From positions 1 through 5,287 of the forward strand of contig SBEK01000224.1 in assembly GCA_009668925.1 (NCBI GenBank): DNA of 5,287 nt, given 5' to 3'. The notes below the pieces were generated by a model. The model did no database searches and had not been told where the DNA came from. It worked only from the letters and a program-made list of their open reading frames with translations. The DNA comes from Deltaproteobacteria bacterium. GTDB taxonomy: Bacteria > Desulfobacterota > Syntrophia > Syntrophales > Smithellaceae. The position numbers and the translations under genes were made by a program. This document shows positions 4,891-5,287 of this stretch, piece by piece. Positions within the stretch are counted from its first letter, which is position 1; each line of letters opens with the position of its first letter.

Positions 4891-4920
4891 ATTGCTAACA
4901 CGATGCGTTAGTAATGTCAA
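4891..4920 (-). promoter_or_regulatory. higBA promoter with overlapping HigA operator
   Basis: On the minus strand TTGACA (4920-4915) is followed after 17 bases by a weak -10, TAGCAA (4897-4892). Overlapping the spacer and -10 is an inverted repeat, ATTGCTAAC (4891-4899) and GTTAGTAAT (4907-4915), matching at 8 of 9 positions around a 7-base centre. An operator covering the -10 is how HigA antitoxins usually repress their own operon. The assignment of HigA to this site is inferred. Confidence 0.7.
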
Positions 4921-5018
4921 GCGATACCAAGAAAAGGAAGAAGTAATCTTGGGGAACCAATGGGGGCATCCTTAAATAGTTCAATAACCATAGATGACGA
5001 TTATCAGCTCTAGCATTC
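4921..5018. other. intergenic, no gene seen
   Basis: No ORF with a start signal is seen on either strand. A short inverted repeat, CCAAGA (4927-4932) and TCTTGG (4947-4952), is the only structure noted. The plus-strand terminator that follows implies that something was, or is, transcribed rightward through here. Confidence 0.4.
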
Positions 5019-5054
5019 AGGTGGTTGAAGTATTTTCCTTCAACCGCCTTTTTT
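5019..5054 (+). terminator. strong rho-independent terminator, plus strand, no cognate gene
   Basis: A 12-bp stem pairs AGGTGGTTGAAG (5019-5030) with CTTCAACCGCCT (5038-5049), with one G-T wobble and a 7-base loop. Six T's (5049-5054) follow. The T-run is on the plus-strand side only. No plus-strand gene ends here: the nearest genes to the left, higBA, run the other way. Confidence 0.75.
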
Positions 5055-5076
5055 CTGCCTCGCAACGACGATGTCG

Positions 5077-5132
5077 GATTGCCACCCCTAGTCAGGGGGC
5101 GCGCGCCACCTGAGAGAAGTCTCGCAATGACA
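5077..5132. repeat. 56-bp dispersed repeat, copy 2
   Basis: Same length, orientation and ends (GATTGCCAC to TCGCAATGACA) as the copy at 3573-3628, with the CCCC-TAGTCA-GGGG hairpin kept. The second half differs by small substitutions and shifts. A related CTCGCAACGAC lies just upstream at 5059-5069, which may be the edge of a larger repeat unit. Confidence 0.75.
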
Positions 5133-5287
5133 CGGACACGTTTTTGCCCGAATGCGGTTCGGGGTTCCGCTGGAGTCAATAACGCAATTGGCATTCAGGG
5201 ATCAAAATGATATGTTGAATTTACGGCTGTACCAGAGCCGCGAAAAAGCAACCGCCTGGCGGATAAGCTGTTTCCGAAGGATTGAGG
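5133..5287. other. right edge, unassigned; possible partial minus-strand ORF
   Basis: A perfect hairpin, CCCGAA (5147-5152) with TTCGGG (5158-5163), has no T-run suited to termination of a minus-strand gene. Two minus-strand frames enter from the window edge and close at 5202-5204 and 5195-5197, giving tails of about 27-30 residues, one rich in basic and aromatic residues. Either could be the C-terminus of a gene outside the window, but the stretch is too short to choose. A plus-strand ATG at 5212 also stays open to the edge without a Shine-Dalgarno sequence. Confidence 0.2.

Noticed and set aside
1..5287. CRISPR array, tRNA or rRNA
   Set aside because: No regularly spaced short repeats were seen, and no cloverleaf or rRNA-like sequence was recognised. 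The repeats present are palindromic and irregularly placed.

Overview
The window looks like accessory chromosome from an anaerobic bacterium, possibly a Desulfobacterota/deltaproteobacterial relative. This rests on an oxygen-sensitive radical-SAM sulfatase maturase and on palindromic intergenic repeats of a kind I associate with such genomes. There is no taxonomic marker, so the assignment is weak.

Layout, left to right. Positions 1-319 hold no gene, only a long imperfect stem-loop (23-116) and a possible plus-strand promoter. A decayed IS3-family OrfA start (320-463) follows. It runs into a palindrome (444-497) which, read on the minus strand, is followed by seven T's and probably terminates the next operon. 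That operon, on the minus strand, is the core of the window. A Tat-signal, Cys-type arylsulfatase (1727-3280) is followed by its anaerobic sulfatase-maturating enzyme (552-1694), both under a near-consensus sigma-70-type promoter at 3303-3331. The maturase would convert Cys114 of the sulfatase to formylglycine in the cytoplasm, and the folded enzyme would then leave by the Tat route.

Upstream of the operon lies a repeat island (3385-3628): a 9-bp palindrome, a 145-bp element with nested inverted repeats, and one copy of a 56-bp repeat whose second copy is at 5077-5132. Next come two small divergent candidate genes. One, on the minus strand, encodes a predicted 53-aa lipoprotein (3739-3900). 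The other, on the plus strand, is a 43-codon ORF (4084-4215) with a Shine-Dalgarno sequence and an intrinsic terminator 7 bases after its stop.

On the right, a minus-strand higB-higA toxin-antitoxin operon (4885 down to 4295) has its own promoter and overlapping operator. The promoter position predicts a leaderless higB message. Beyond it are an orphan plus-strand terminator (5019-5054), the second 56-bp repeat copy, and an unassigned right edge.

Overall this is a sulfatase/maturase module and a toxin-antitoxin module set in mobile-element debris. No wholly new multi-gene system is evident. The least explained parts are the two small genes at 3739-4215 and the layered repeats.
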